DNA of 64,000 nucleotides from Acidobacteriota bacterium (GTDB lineage Bacteria > Acidobacteriota > Holophagae > Holophagales > Holophagaceae), in contig JACPUT010000009.1 in assembly GCA_016192145.1 (NCBI GenBank), positions 62,001-126,000 on the forward strand. Direction: 5' to 3'. Below the pieces are notes generated by a model, which ran no database searches, was not told the DNA's origin, and saw only the letters and a list, made by a program, of their open reading frames with translations. Both the position numbers and the translations under genes were made by a program. The first letter of the stretch is position 1; each line of letters opens with the position of its first letter. Of this stretch, positions 1-11,701 are shown in pieces.

Positions 1-1035
1 CGCCAGCCGCAGGCCCACGGCGAGCAGGGCGGTTTCGAAGCCGGTGAAGGTCGGAAGGGGCCCGGTGGACTGCAGCCGGGCCAGGGCGGATTGGAAACGG
101 GCCTCCAGCTCCAGCTGGGCGATCTCCAGCTCCCGGCGGCCGGCCTGGAGGTTCGCTTCCACCTCCCGCCGCAGGGCCGCGCCTTCGCCGGGGCGGCCGA
201 AGCGATAGGCCAGGCCGACCTTCGTGATGCGGTCCTCCCCCTCCCGCCCATGGCTGCCCCGCAGGCTCCAGCGGCTGCCCGCGAGGGCCTCCTGATGCCG
301 GAGGGTCTGCTGGTCCAGTTCCAGCCGGCTCTGGATCGCCTTCCGCAGGGGGCCCCCCTCGAAGCGGGCCTGCAGCCCCTCCGGCGAGGGCAGGGCGGGC
401 ACCCCCGGATCCGCGAGAGGGACGGGCACGCCGGGCACTTCGGAGAGGGCCCGCAGGCCCGCCCAGGTCTGAAGCCGCTGGCGCCGGGCCTCGTCCACTT
501 CCATCTGCGTGCGCAGCAGCTCCCCCTCCACGAGGCTCACCTGGAAGGCGGGGTCCGCGCCGGCTTCCAACCGGGCCCGGGCGGCCTGGAGCCAGGCCTG
601 CACCGTGGCCAGGTCCGCCTCCCGGAGCTGGAGCAGGCGTTCCCCGAGCCAGGCGTCCAGGTAGGCCTGCCGCAGCCGGTACCCCGCCTCGATCCGCGCG
701 GCTTCCCGCAGCCTGGGATCCGCATGGCCCAACGCCGCCTCCAGGCGTCGCTGGGTGCCCGGGGCCAGAAAGAGGGGCAGGTCCACCTCCACGGTCCGAT
801 CCGTGGTGGTGGGGGCCGCGGGGTTGGAGCGGGGCCCGGCGGCGAGGCCCACCGAGGGCCCTTCCCGCAGGAACCCGCGGGTTCCGCTCAGGGCCCGGTG
901 CCGCTCGGCGAGCAGCGCCTCGATGCGGACCTGTTCGGGGCTCGTGCGGGCCCGCTGGAGGATATCGTCAAAGGTGAGCGTCGGCGCCTGGGCCATGAGG
1001 AGGCAGGGCAGGGCTCCGAGCAGGAGGATTCGCAT
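1..1035 (-). CDS. TolC-family outer membrane efflux protein (C-terminus truncated by window start)
   Basis: Minus-strand frame from ATG at 1035 gives signal peptide MRILLLGALPCLLMAQAPTLTFDDILQRART... with helical repeats typical of TolC-like proteins, open to base 1. Missing from the ORF track because it runs off the edge. Confidence 0.75.
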   Translation of the reverse strand, partial: MRILLLGALPCLLMAQAPTLTFDDILQRARTSPEQVRIEALLAERHRALSGTRGFLREGPSVGLAAGPRSNPAAPTTTDRTVEVDLPLFLAPGTQRRLEAALGHADPRLREAARIEAGYRLRQAYLDAWLGERLLQLREADLATVQAWLQAARARLEAGADPAFQVSLVEGELLRTQMEVDEARRQRLQTWAGLRALSEVPGVPVPLADPGVPALPSPEGLQARFEGGPLRKAIQSRLELDQQTLRHQEALAGSRWSLRGSHGREGEDRITKVGLAYRFGRPGEGAALRREVEANLQAGRRELEIAQLELEARFQSALARLQSTGPLPTFTGFETALLAVGLRLA

Positions 1036-1102
1036 CGGGACCTCGAGTGGGATGAACGGCGATCCGGCTGGGCCCGGCCCAGCCACCAAAACTCATCTGC
1101 GC

Positions 1103-1453
1103 TCAGGCCCGTGGAGGGTCCGTCTCGGGCTGGATCTCGAGGGTGTGCAGCCGCTCCACTCCCACCGCCTCATAGCGGAGGCGCGGCAGGGGATCCATCG
1201 GGGGCGCGGCCGGGGAGGTGGGCACCGGGGCCGTGGCGCACCCATCGCTGCAGAGGATGTGGCAGACCGGCACCGACTCCGGGCAGGTGTCCTCGCAGCG
1301 ATCCTGGAGCGACGCGCCCACGTAGAAGGCGATCAGCACGAGGAACAGGCCCGCGATCCAGCGCCTCAGCATGCGACCCGCCCCGGCGGGGCCCCTGGGC
1401 CGCCCCAACATGCGCAGGCCCAAGCGCGGGAGATCCATCCGGGAGGGTTCCAT
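1103..1453 (-). CDS. small hypothetical protein with one TM segment and Cys-rich segment
   Basis: ORF contains IAGLFLVLIAFYVGASL TM followed by CEDTCPESVPVCHILCSDGC; start may be internal (MLRRWIAG). Confidence 0.5.
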   Translation of the reverse strand: MEPSRMDLPRLGLRMLGRPRGPAGAGRMLRRWIAGLFLVLIAFYVGASLQDRCEDTCPESVPVCHILCSDGCATAPVPTSPAAPPMDPLPRLRYEAVGVERLHTLEIQPETDPPRA

Positions 1454-1507
1454 CCGACGCTGATGATTACACGGATCCTGGGTCTCAGGAACGCGGGGGC
1501 TCCCCCC

Positions 1508-2215
1508 TCAGATCCGGAGGCGGTATCCCACCCCCTGCTCCGTCTGCAGGAAGCGGGGGCGAGCCGGATCCGCCTCCAGCTTGTGCCTCAGCTGGGCCAT
1601 GTAGACCCGGAGGTAGAGGGGCTGGGCGGCCTTGGCGCGGCCCCAGACCTCCCGGAGGAGCTGGTCGTGGGTGAGCACCTTGCCCGCGTGCTTCACGAGG
1701 GCGATGAGGAGCTTGTACTCCGTGGGGGTGAGGTGCACCTCCTCCCCGTTTTTGAAGACCTGCCGCATGGCCTGGTCCACGCGGATGTCGCCCACCTCAA
1801 AGACCGGAGCCTCCTCCGTGGAGCCCTGGCGATGCCGCAGGGCCACGCGGATGCGGGCCATGAGCTCGCCGGTGCCGAAGGGCTTCGTGAGGTAATCATC
1901 GGCCCCCGAATCCAGGGCGTGGATCTTGTCGTCCTCCCGCCCCCGCGCCGAGAGCACGATGATGGGCGTGCGGGTCCACTCCCGGAGGCGCTTCGCCAAC
2001 ACCAGGCCATCCTCGTCGGGCAGGCCCAGATCCATGAGGATGAGGTCCGGCTGATGGCTGGCGGCCAGCATCGTCCCCTCCCGGGCCGTGCCCGCCTCGA
2101 GGAACCGATACCCGTGGGCCTGCAGCGCCGCCCGTAAAAAGCGCCGCATGGGCAGCTCATCCTCGACGACGAGGACGAGGGGGGCGGTGGCCTCCGGGCC
2201 GGTTCCAGCCGTCAT
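1508..2215 (-). CDS. kdpE: KdpE response regulator (OmpR family)
   Basis: REC domain LVLVVEDE...LILMDLGLPD...LTKPF plus winged helix HLTPTEYKLL...GVGYRL; 4-bp overlap with kdpD. Confidence 0.95.
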   Translation of the reverse strand: MTAGTGPEATAPLVLVVEDELPMRRFLRAALQAHGYRFLEAGTAREGTMLAASHQPDLILMDLGLPDEDGLVLAKRLREWTRTPIIVLSARGREDDKIHALDSGADDYLTKPFGTGELMARIRVALRHRQGSTEEAPVFEVGDIRVDQAMRQVFKNGEEVHLTPTEYKLLIALVKHAGKVLTHDQLLREVWGRAKAAQPLYLRVYMAQLRHKLEADPARPRFLQTEQGVGYRLRI

Positions 2216-4908
2216 TCCGAGGATTCCTCCTTCGGCAAGGGTGGCAGCTCCTCGGGCAGGGGGAGGTTCACGAGGAACTGGGCGCCCCCCTGGTTCCGGT
2301 TCCCGGCCGTGATCCGGCCGCCGTGGGCCTCCACGATGGCCTTGCAGATGGCCAGCCCGAGGCCCGCACCGGCCTCGGCCCCGGGGCGCCTTCCCCGCAC
2401 CATCTTTTCGAAGATGCGCTCCTCCTCCCCCTCCGCCAGGCCCGGCCCGTGGTCGGAGACCACGAGGGTGGCCGTCCGCCCCACGGACCAGGCCTTCACC
2501 TCGATGGGCGTGCCCTGGGGGGAATGCTTCACCGCGTTGTCCAGGAGGTTCACCAGCACCTGCTCCATGAGGAGGCTGTCCACGGGCACGGGGGGGAGGC
2601 TCCGGGGCAGGTCCACGGTGACGGGGTTCCCCTTCAGCTGGTCCTCCATCCGGTTCAGGGCGGAACCGACCAGTTCCTCGATGAGGGTCCACTCCTTGTG
2701 GACTTCCAGGGTGCCGGACTCCAGGCGGGTGATGTCGAGCAGGTTGCTCACGAGCCGATGCATGCGCTTCGCCTCGCCGTGGATGGATTCGAGGAGTTCG
2801 CGCCGGGCCTCCTCCGCCACGGGCGCCTCCCGATCCAGCAGGGCGCTGCTGGCCCCCGTGATCGCCCCCAAGGGGGTGCGGAGGTCGTGGGAGACGGAGC
2901 TCAGGAGGGTGCTGCGCATGGCCTCCTGATCCATGCGCCGGCTGGCCTCCGCGTTTTTCTCGGAAAGGTCGAGGCGCTCCAGGGCGAGGGCGGATTGATC
3001 CGCGAAGGCCTCCAGGAGGCGCCGCTGATCCGGCTCCGTCCACTGGGCCTCCCCCTCGGGCAGGACGCCCAGCACGCCCATGACGCCGCTGGTGGCCCGC
3101 ATGGGCAGGTAGGTGGCCTTGGCGCCGGGAAGGGTGGCGGTGCCCCGCCCGGCCGCCTCCTGATGCTCGAAGACCCACTGGGCCACGCCCACCTCGTTCT
3201 CCGAGTGGAGGAGGGGCAGGTCCTTCCGCAGGGCCTCCAGCTTTCCGTTGGCGCCGGGAAGCAGCACCACGGCCTCCGTGCTGAACTGGGAGGCGACGTT
3301 GCGGAGGATGGATTCCACCAGATCCGCGGAACCGCCGCCCTGGGCGAGATCCTTGCTCAGGCGCAGGAGGCCCGCCGTGCGGTGTTCGCGGCTGCGAGCC
3401 AGGCGCGCCTGCTGGCGGATGCGCTCCGTGAGGGTGCCGATGGTCCAGCCCGTGACCATGAGGATCGCGAAGGTGCCCATGTGGCGGAAGTCGGTGACGG
3501 CGAAGGTCAGGAAGGGGGGAATGAACAGGAAATCGAAGGCCGCCACGCTGAGGGCCGAGGCCAGGAGGGAGGGGCCCCGCCCCGATCGGGCCGCCACGAG
3601 GACGATGGCGAGGACGTACACCATGACGATGTCCGCCAGTTCCGTGCGGCCGAAGGCGAGGCCCGACACAACGGAGGCGGCGATGACCGCCAATAGGGCG
3701 AAGGCGTAGTGGGAGAGGGGACTGTGGGGCTTGGGGCGCAGCGGAGGCCGGGCCGTTTCCTGCCCCTGATCGCCGGTGATGACGAAGATGTCGATGTCCC
3801 CGGAGTCCCGCACGAGCTCATCGACCAGGGAACCCCGGAGGAACTCCCGCCACCGGGGCAGGGAGGGCTTCCCCACGACGATCTTGGTGACGTTGTGGGA
3901 CCGGGCGTAGTCGAGGATGTCGGGCCCGATGGAGACGCCGCCCTCGATGACCTCCGTGCCGCCCCCCAGCTGCTCCGCCAGGCGCAGGTTCGCCTCGATG
4001 CGGGCCTGGTCCGCCTCGCCGTAGCGCAGGTGCCTCGGCGTCTCCACGTAGAGGGCGGTCCAGGGCGCGCCCAGGGTGGCGGCCAGGCGGCGCGTGGCGC
4101 GCACGAGGCGGGTGGAGAGGGCGCTGGGGCCCACGCAGACGAGGAGGCGATCCCCGGCGGCCCAGGTCTTCCGGATGCCCTCGGTGGCCATGTAGCGCCG
4201 CATCTGGGCGTCCACGCTCTGGGCCGTCTGGCGTAGGGCCAGCTCGCGGAGGGCGAGCAGGTTGCCCTTGCGGAAGAAGCGGTCGATGGCGTGGCGGGCC
4301 TGATCGGGCACGTAGACCTTGCCCTCGCGCAGCCGCTGGAGCAGGTCCTCCGGAGGGAGATCCACGAGCTCCACCTCGTCGGCACGCTCCAGCACCGTGT
4401 CGGGCACGTTCTCCCGCACGATGATCCCCGTGATCTGCGCGACCACGTCCCGCAGGCTCTCCATGTGCTGCACGTTGACGGTCGTATAGACGTCGATGCC
4501 CGCGTCCAGCAGCTCCATCACGTCCTGCCACCGCTTCTCGTGGCGGGAGCCCTTCATGTTCGAGTGGGCCAGCTCGTCCATGAGGATGATCTGCGGTTTC
4601 CGCTTGAGGGCCGCTTCCAGATCGAACTCGGGGTAAAAGGTGCCGTGGTAGGGCAGCTCCCGGGGCGGGATGCGCTCGAAACCCTCGGCCTTGGCATTGG
4701 TCTCCGAGCGCCCGTGGGTCTCCACCACGCCGACGACCACGTCGATGCCGATGTCCAGGCGCTCCTTGGCCTCGCTGAGCATGGCGTAGGTCTTCCCCAC
4801 CCCCGGGGCCGCGCCGAAGAACACCTTCAGCTTCGCCCGGGTGGCCAGGGCCTCCTCCTCCTGCACCTTGCGCAGGAGGGCGTCGGGGTCGGGGCGCTCG
4901 GGCGTCAT
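2212..4908 (-). CDS. kdpD: KdpD osmosensitive K+ channel sensor histidine kinase
   Basis: N-terminal KdpD domain (KVFFGAAPGVGKTYAML), USP domain, 4 TM, GAF, HisKA SHDLRTPLGAITG and HATPase. Confidence 0.97.
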   Translation of the reverse strand: MTPERPDPDALLRKVQEEEALATRAKLKVFFGAAPGVGKTYAMLSEAKERLDIGIDVVVGVVETHGRSETNAKAEGFERIPPRELPYHGTFYPEFDLEAALKRKPQIILMDELAHSNMKGSRHEKRWQDVMELLDAGIDVYTTVNVQHMESLRDVVAQITGIIVRENVPDTVLERADEVELVDLPPEDLLQRLREGKVYVPDQARHAIDRFFRKGNLLALRELALRQTAQSVDAQMRRYMATEGIRKTWAAGDRLLVCVGPSALSTRLVRATRRLAATLGAPWTALYVETPRHLRYGEADQARIEANLRLAEQLGGGTEVIEGGVSIGPDILDYARSHNVTKIVVGKPSLPRWREFLRGSLVDELVRDSGDIDIFVITGDQGQETARPPLRPKPHSPLSHYAFALLAVIAASVVSGLAFGRTELADIVMVYVLAIVLVAARSGRGPSLLASALSVAAFDFLFIPPFLTFAVTDFRHMGTFAILMVTGWTIGTLTERIRQQARLARSREHRTAGLLRLSKDLAQGGGSADLVESILRNVASQFSTEAVVLLPGANGKLEALRKDLPLLHSENEVGVAQWVFEHQEAAGRGTATLPGAKATYLPMRATSGVMGVLGVLPEGEAQWTEPDQRRLLEAFADQSALALERLDLSEKNAEASRRMDQEAMRSTLLSSVSHDLRTPLGAITGASSALLDREAPVAEEARRELLESIHGEAKRMHRLVSNLLDITRLESGTLEVHKEWTLIEELVGSALNRMEDQLKGNPVTVDLPRSLPPVPVDSLLMEQVLVNLLDNAVKHSPQGTPIEVKAWSVGRTATLVVSDHGPGLAEGEEERIFEKMVRGRRPGAEAGAGLGLAICKAIVEAHGGRITAGNRNQGGAQFLVNLPLPEELPPLPKEESSE

Positions 4909-4933
4909 GGTCTCAACCTATCTGCAACGCTCC

Positions 4934-4966
4934 AGGGATGCCTGCTCGGGGAGAGCAGGCATCCCT
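4934..4966 (-). terminator. strong hairpin between porin gene and kdpD (terminator or attenuator)
   Basis: AGGGATGCCTGCTC-gggga-GAGCAGGCATCCCT, 14-bp perfect stem. Confidence 0.6.
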
Positions 4967-5002
4967 CCAGCCTGGGGCCGAACTGACGGCCGAAACCCGC
5001 CC

Positions 5003-5761
5003 TCAAAAGGCCTTCGATAGTCCCACCACCAACGCGCCGCGACCAGCCGCCTCGGGGGCGCTGACGCCCGTCGTGAAGTAGTCCTTCTTGCTCGTGCCGA
5101 ACCAGGCGGCGCTGACCACCCAGCCCTTGAGGTCCTTCGTCACGCCGACTTTATAGTCGTCCACGGAGTTGGACTGCAGCCCGAAATCGGTGGCGTTCGG
5201 AATGGTCTGATGGCCGAAGTGCCCGTTCAGGCCCCAGCCGTTGCCCAGGTCGTAAACCGCGCCGAGATCCAGGTAGGAGCCACCCTTGGTGTCCGTGTTC
5301 GTGCCGTCGCCCAGGCCGAAGTAGTTGCTCAGCTGGTGGGAGTACTTGAGGGTGAAGATCTTGTAACTGAGGCCCAGGTAGACTTCATCGTGATGCACCT
5401 CGCCCACGGGGCCGGTGTCGGCGCGGGTGGGGTAGCGGCAGGTGATCGCGCCGAGGTCGAGGCCCACGGGCCCCGCGGTGAACTTGTAACCGCCGTAGAA
5501 GTCCATCTCGAGGCTGGCGCCGCGGTAGAGGGCCTGCTCCACGTTCGCGTTCCAGTTGCCGAAGTAGAAGCCCGAGCGGTGGGCCACGTCGAAGCCCCCC
5601 TGGAAGGAGGGCTTGTAGCCCGTCTGGGTGAAACCTCGGAAGCGATAGTCGGAGAAGAGACCGGCGTTGCCGGTCACCGTCCAGTCGGGCTTAGGGGCTT
5701 CAGCCTGGGCCTGCAGGGAGAGGGCGGACAGGGCCAGGAGGGAGAGGAGGGTCTTGTGCAT
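5003..5761 (-). CDS. TorF family putative porin
   Basis: MHKTLLSLLALSALSLQAQAEAPKPDWTVTGNAGLFSDYRFRGFTQTGYKPSFQGGFD: signal peptide and Gcw_chp/TorF-like motif. Longer in-frame start at 5812 is less likely. Confidence 0.8.
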   Translation of the reverse strand: MHKTLLSLLALSALSLQAQAEAPKPDWTVTGNAGLFSDYRFRGFTQTGYKPSFQGGFDVAHRSGFYFGNWNANVEQALYRGASLEMDFYGGYKFTAGPVGLDLGAITCRYPTRADTGPVGEVHHDEVYLGLSYKIFTLKYSHQLSNYFGLGDGTNTDTKGGSYLDLGAVYDLGNGWGLNGHFGHQTIPNATDFGLQSNSVDDYKVGVTKDLKGWVVSAAWFGTSKKDYFTTGVSAPEAAGRGALVVGLSKAF

Positions 5762-5845
5762 GGGATGGACCTTCAAGAAAGGTGGAAGGGGTGGGCAAGG
5801 CAGGCCCTGCAAGCCCGGGTCCCGGAATCCGGAGGGGCTACCGGA

Positions 5846-6433
5846 CTACTTCGCTTGATCGAGGGCCAGGTTGAGTTTCAGCACGTTCACGGTGGCGTCC
5901 CCGAGGACCCCGAACTGGGGGCCTTCGGTGTGCTGACGGACCAGATCCCGGACTTGGGCCTCGGGCAGGTTCCGGGCCTTGGCGACGCGGTGGACCTGGT
6001 ACTCGGCGGCGGCGGGGCTGATGTGGGGGTCCAGGCCGCTCGCGGAGGCCGTGACGAGGTCCACGGGGATGGGGCCCTGCTGCTCGGGGTCAGCCGCGCG
6101 GAGGGCCGCGATGCGTTCTTCCACGGCCTGCTTCAGGGCCGGGTTGCTGGGGGCCTGGTTGCTGCCGCCACTGTTCGCGCCGTTGTAGGGAAGGGGCTTG
6201 CCATCCGGGCCCACCGTCACCGAGGGGCGGCCCCAGAAGTGGGCGGCATCGGTGAAGGATTGGCCAATGAGCTCGGAGCCGAGGACGTTCCCCTCCTTCC
6301 GGATGAGGCTGCCTTCCGCCTGGCGGGGGAAGATCACCTTCGAGAGGCCCGTGATGAGGGCGGGGTAGGCGAGACCCGTGATCACGGTGAGGCCGAGGAA
6401 GGCGACGAGGGCGGGGCGGAGTTGAAGGTTCAT
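5846..6433 (-). CDS. kdpC: KdpC subunit of K+-transporting ATPase
   Basis: LVIGQSF/FWGRPS-type KdpC motifs; position in kdp operon. Confidence 0.95.
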   Translation of the reverse strand: MNLQLRPALVAFLGLTVITGLAYPALITGLSKVIFPRQAEGSLIRKEGNVLGSELIGQSFTDAAHFWGRPSVTVGPDGKPLPYNGANSGGSNQAPSNPALKQAVEERIAALRAADPEQQGPIPVDLVTASASGLDPHISPAAAEYQVHRVAKARNLPEAQVRDLVRQHTEGPQFGVLGDATVNVLKLNLALDQAK

Positions 6434-6475
6434 GGGATCTCTCCTGCTGAACGGGATGAATCGGAGGGAAATGCA

Positions 6476-6587
6476 TAACGCAGAGGCGCGGAGGCGCGGA
6501 GACGCAGAGGAGAATGGGGGCTTCCCTTCGCGGGCTTCGACCCTCGAGCTCTTCTCTGCGCCTCTGCTTCTCTGCGCCTCTGCGTTA
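6476..6587. repeat. imperfect inverted repeat of the CGCAGAGGCGC type
   Basis: Left arm 6476-6510 TAACGCAGAGGCGCGGAGGCGCGGAGACGCAGAGG; right arm 6553-6587 reverse-complementary at 29/35 positions. Confidence 0.75.
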
Positions 6588-6631
6588 GGTCGTTCATTGC
6601 AAGCACTCCAGTCATGAAGGTGGGAGTGGCG

Positions 6632-8719
<2,088 letters not shown>

Positions 8720-8726
8720 GGGATCC

Positions 8727-10424
8727 TCAGCGGAGGGTCAGGTGCTCGGCGAGGGGGCCGAGGGCCAGGGCGGGCAGGTAGGTGAGGGCGCCGATGAGGA
8801 GCACGACCCCCACGAGCACGCCCACGAAGAGGGGGGTGTGCGTGGGCAGGGTGCCGACGCTTTCGGGGGTGTACTTCTTCCGGGCCAGGGAGCCGGCGAT
8901 GGCGAGCACGGGGAGGATCACCCCGAAGCGGCCCACGAGCATGCAAAGGGCCAGCCCGTAGTTGTAGAAGGGCGTGTTGACGCTGAGGCCGCCGAAGGCG
9001 CTGCCGTTGTTCTGGGTGGCGCTGCTGAAGGCGTAGAGGACCTGGGTGAACCCGTGGGGGCCGGGGTTGGAGATGGAGGCCACCGCAGGCGCGTGGAGCA
9101 CGGCCACGGCCGTGCCGATGAGAATGGCCGCCGAGGGGAGGAGGATGGCGATGGAGGCCATCTTCATTTCAAAGGCCTCGATCTTCTTGCCCAGGTACTC
9201 CGGAGTGCGGCCCACCATGAGGCCGCCGATGAACACGCCCACGAGGGCGAAGAGCAGCATGCCGTAGAGGCCGGAGCCCACGCCGCCGAAGACCACCTCG
9301 CCCAGCTGCATGAGCCAGAGGGGGACGAGGCCGCCCAGGGGCGTGAAGGAGTCGTGCCAGGCGATGACGGCGCCACAGGAGGCCGACGTCGTGATGGTGG
9401 CGAAGAGGCTGGCGTTGGCGGCTCCGAAGCGGACCTCCTTGCCCTCCATGTTGCCGCCGCCCTGCTCGGTGGAGACCATCTGGTTCACGGGCAGGCCCTT
9501 CAGGCCGGGGTTGCCCTTGGCCTCCGCCCAGGTGGTCACGGAGAGGGCGGCCACGAAGATCACGGCCATGGCGGCCATCACGGCCCAGCCCTGGCGGCGG
9601 TCCTTGGCCATCGTGCCGAAGGCGAGGCAGAGGGCCGCGGGGATCGAGAAGATCGCCACCATGTGGATCAGGTTGCTGAGGCCCGTGGGATTCTCGAAGG
9701 GGTGCGCGGAGTTGGCGTTGAAGAAGCCGCCGCCGTTGGTGCCGAGCATCTTGATGGCCACCTGGGAGGCCGCGGGGCCCATGGCCAGCACCTGGCCGGA
9801 CGTCGTCTTCACGGAGGCGGCGAAGGTCTGGAGGGTGCCCTGGGAGACGAGCAGGAGGGCGATGATGGCGCTGAGGGGCAGCAGCACGTAGAGGGTGGTG
9901 CGGACCAGATCGGCCCACGCGTTGCCGATGCCAAGGGCGCTTCGGCGCATGAGGCCGCGGATCAGCGCCACCACCACGACGATGCCCGTGGCCGCGGAGA
10001 GGAAGTTCTGCACCGTGAGGCCCAGCATCTGCGTGAGATAGCTCAGGGTGGACTCGCCCCCATAGGCCTGCCAGTTGGTGTTGGTGGTGAAGCTCACGGC
10101 CGTGTTGAACGAGAGGTCCGTGGCCACCTTGCCCATGCCCTCGGGATTCAGAGGCAGGGCGCCCTGGGCCTTCTGGAGGAGGAACACGGCGGCGATCCCG
10201 AGGAGGTTGAAGGCGGCGATGGCCCAGGCATAGGCCTTCCAGCCCATGTCCTCGTCGCCCCGGATGCCCATCAGGCGGTAGAGGCCCCGCTCCACGGGGC
10301 CGAGGACGGGGTGGAGGAAGGTGCGTTCACCCGCCAGCACCTTGGCGATGAAGGGGCCGAGGGGCACGGCGATGGCCAGCACCAGGCCGAGGAAGATGAA
10401 ACTCTGGATCCAGGCGTGGGTCAT
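8727..10424 (-). CDS. kdpA: KdpA K+ channel-like subunit
   Basis: KdpA motifs [31 protein letters not shown]. Confidence 0.98.
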   Translation of the reverse strand: MTHAWIQSFIFLGLVLAIAVPLGPFIAKVLAGERTFLHPVLGPVERGLYRLMGIRGDEDMGWKAYAWAIAAFNLLGIAAVFLLQKAQGALPLNPEGMGKVATDLSFNTAVSFTTNTNWQAYGGESTLSYLTQMLGLTVQNFLSAATGIVVVVALIRGLMRRSALGIGNAWADLVRTTLYVLLPLSAIIALLLVSQGTLQTFAASVKTTSGQVLAMGPAASQVAIKMLGTNGGGFFNANSAHPFENPTGLSNLIHMVAIFSIPAALCLAFGTMAKDRRQGWAVMAAMAVIFVAALSVTTWAEAKGNPGLKGLPVNQMVSTEQGGGNMEGKEVRFGAANASLFATITTSASCGAVIAWHDSFTPLGGLVPLWLMQLGEVVFGGVGSGLYGMLLFALVGVFIGGLMVGRTPEYLGKKIEAFEMKMASIAILLPSAAILIGTAVAVLHAPAVASISNPGPHGFTQVLYAFSSATQNNGSAFGGLSVNTPFYNYGLALCMLVGRFGVILPVLAIAGSLARKKYTPESVGTLPTHTPLFVGVLVGVVLLIGALTYLPALALGPLAEHLTLR

Positions 10425-10513
10425 TGGAACTTCTCCGGCTTCAGCAGGGCGAAGACGAGGTACGCGAGCAGGCCGATGGCGAGCAGCGTGGCGATGAGGA
10501 GGGTGGGGGTCAT
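10421..10513 (-). CDS. kdpF: KdpF small subunit (30 aa)
   Basis: Translation [30 protein letters not shown]; stop overlaps kdpA start (ATGA). Below the ORF-track cutoff. Confidence 0.92.
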   Translation of the reverse strand: MTPTLLIATLLAIGLLAYLVFALLKPEKFQ

Positions 10514-10515
10514 GG

Positions 10516-10692
10516 TCACCTCGGGGAATCAGGGATGAATTGGGCGAGGCACCCCATGAGGACGGGATACCGACCGAGGCCCCGCATCAGGAGGGCTTGC
10601 CATGGTTTCCGGCCCTCCCCCCGGTTAATCCGGATCGCCACGCGGGTGAATCCGTAGGCCACGGGCGCCGCCAGCACGAAGAACCAGGGCAT
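10516..10692 (-). CDS. small putative membrane protein upstream of kdpF (58 aa)
   Basis: [59 protein letters not shown]-terminal TM; stop lies 2 bp before kdpF start. Confidence 0.55.
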   Translation of the reverse strand: MPWFFVLAAPVAYGFTRVAIRINRGEGRKPWQALLMRGLGRYPVLMGCLAQFIPDSPR

Positions 10693-10779
10693 GGGGAAAC
10701 GCGGGAACAGGTGAACCTCCGGACAGTCGAAGTGTCGACTTCCGGGCCGTTAGGAAGGGGTTGGGATGGGGCCCCCGGT

Positions 10780-10796
10780 GTTAAGACGGCGTTAAG
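10780..10796 (-). promoter_or_regulatory. candidate OmpR-family (KdpE) direct-repeat site upstream of kdp operon
   Basis: GTTAAG-N5-GTTAAG (CTTAAC-N5-CTTAAC on minus strand), 11-bp periodicity. Confidence 0.5.
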
Positions 10797-11002
10797 GCCC
10801 GCGCCCCGGATGAGAGGCAACCCCGGCTCCGGCCTGGGCCACGACCGGATCGGAGGGCCATGGAATCTCCTGCTCGGGACGGATCGTTCACCCTCGATCC
10901 CACGAGGGGTCTGGGAATCGGTGGGCACCTCGAAGGGCCCACCCCTCTGAAATCCATTCCCAAACCTACCGGTGGTCCCTCTCGGCCGCTCCGGGGTGAG
11001 GG

Positions 11003-11359
11003 TTATGCCCACCCGCCATATACCGCATTCAAGTAGTCCAATGTCGGTTGAAGTTTTTCGGCCGGGTCCGCGAGGAGTACCAACAACGGGGCGCGCCCTC
11101 CAAAGAGCGGTGCGTGGTTCGGGCTCTTCAGCCAACCCACTGGATCACCGGTCAATCGGCCGCTGATTTCGTAAATTCCGATGAAGCAACCAAGCCAATC
11201 GCACCTCTGGGAAGTTCCCGCGCTGAGCTTGCAAGCGAGTTCTTCGGGGTCGATCTCGAGGCGGCTGGCAATGTGATTGTATACCCGGAGAACCACTCCT
11301 CCATAAGGGAGAGGCAGCGGGTCGCTATGAGGCATAGCCTCTCCCTTCGGGGTTACCAC
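11003..11359 (-). CDS. DUF2384 (MbcA/ParS/Xre antitoxin toxin-binding) domain protein
   Basis: C-terminus GRLTGDPVGWLKSPNHAPLFGGRAPLLVLLADPAEKL resembles the W-L-x-x-PN-x-x-L-x-G-x-x-P motif. Confidence 0.65.
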   Translation of the reverse strand: MVTPKGEAMPHSDPLPLPYGGVVLRVYNHIASRLEIDPEELACKLSAGTSQRCDWLGCFIGIYEISGRLTGDPVGWLKSPNHAPLFGGRAPLLVLLADPAEKLQPTLDYLNAVYGGWA

Positions 11360-11371
11360 CCGTCTTAGGCC

Positions 11372-11689
11372 CTATTTCTTCTTGTCGTGAATCCAGGTGT
11401 GGACGGCGACTGTTGATGGCATCCCGAGGGTACCTGCTGCGAGGGCCACGACCTGTTCAATCTCCTCCAAGGTTATTCCCTGGGCCAGCCCCTTCCGGAC
11501 GCCGGCGTGAATCGCCCCTTGCTTCATGGCGCCAATGGCGATGGCCAGTTTGATGAGGCGTTGAGTGCGCTCATCAAGGGGCCCCGTGGCGCCAGCTTCA
11601 TGGATGACCTCCCAGGCTTCGCCGAGCTTCGGGAATCGCGCGATGAAGTCGGTGTAAGCACCCGGAGGAGGAGGGAGTTTGGGGGCCAT
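11372..11689 (-). CDS. carboxymuconolactone decarboxylase (CMD/AhpD-like) family protein
   Basis: LDERTQRLIKLAIAIGAMKQGAIHAGVRKGLAQGITLEEIEQVVALAAGTLGMPS. Confidence 0.85.
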   Translation of the reverse strand: MAPKLPPPPGAYTDFIARFPKLGEAWEVIHEAGATGPLDERTQRLIKLAIAIGAMKQGAIHAGVRKGLAQGITLEEIEQVVALAAGTLGMPSTVAVHTWIHDKKK

Positions 11690-11701
11690 GGTTGCCTCTG
11701 G

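Noticed and set aside
91-1674. 527-aa plus-strand ORF over the left edge
   Set aside because: Opposite a TolC-like minus-strand gene; low-complexity P/G/R composition.
1508-3178. 556-aa minus-strand ORF as a single protein
   Set aside because: Its first half is an alternative frame of kdpD; only the final 235 aa (KdpE) are real.
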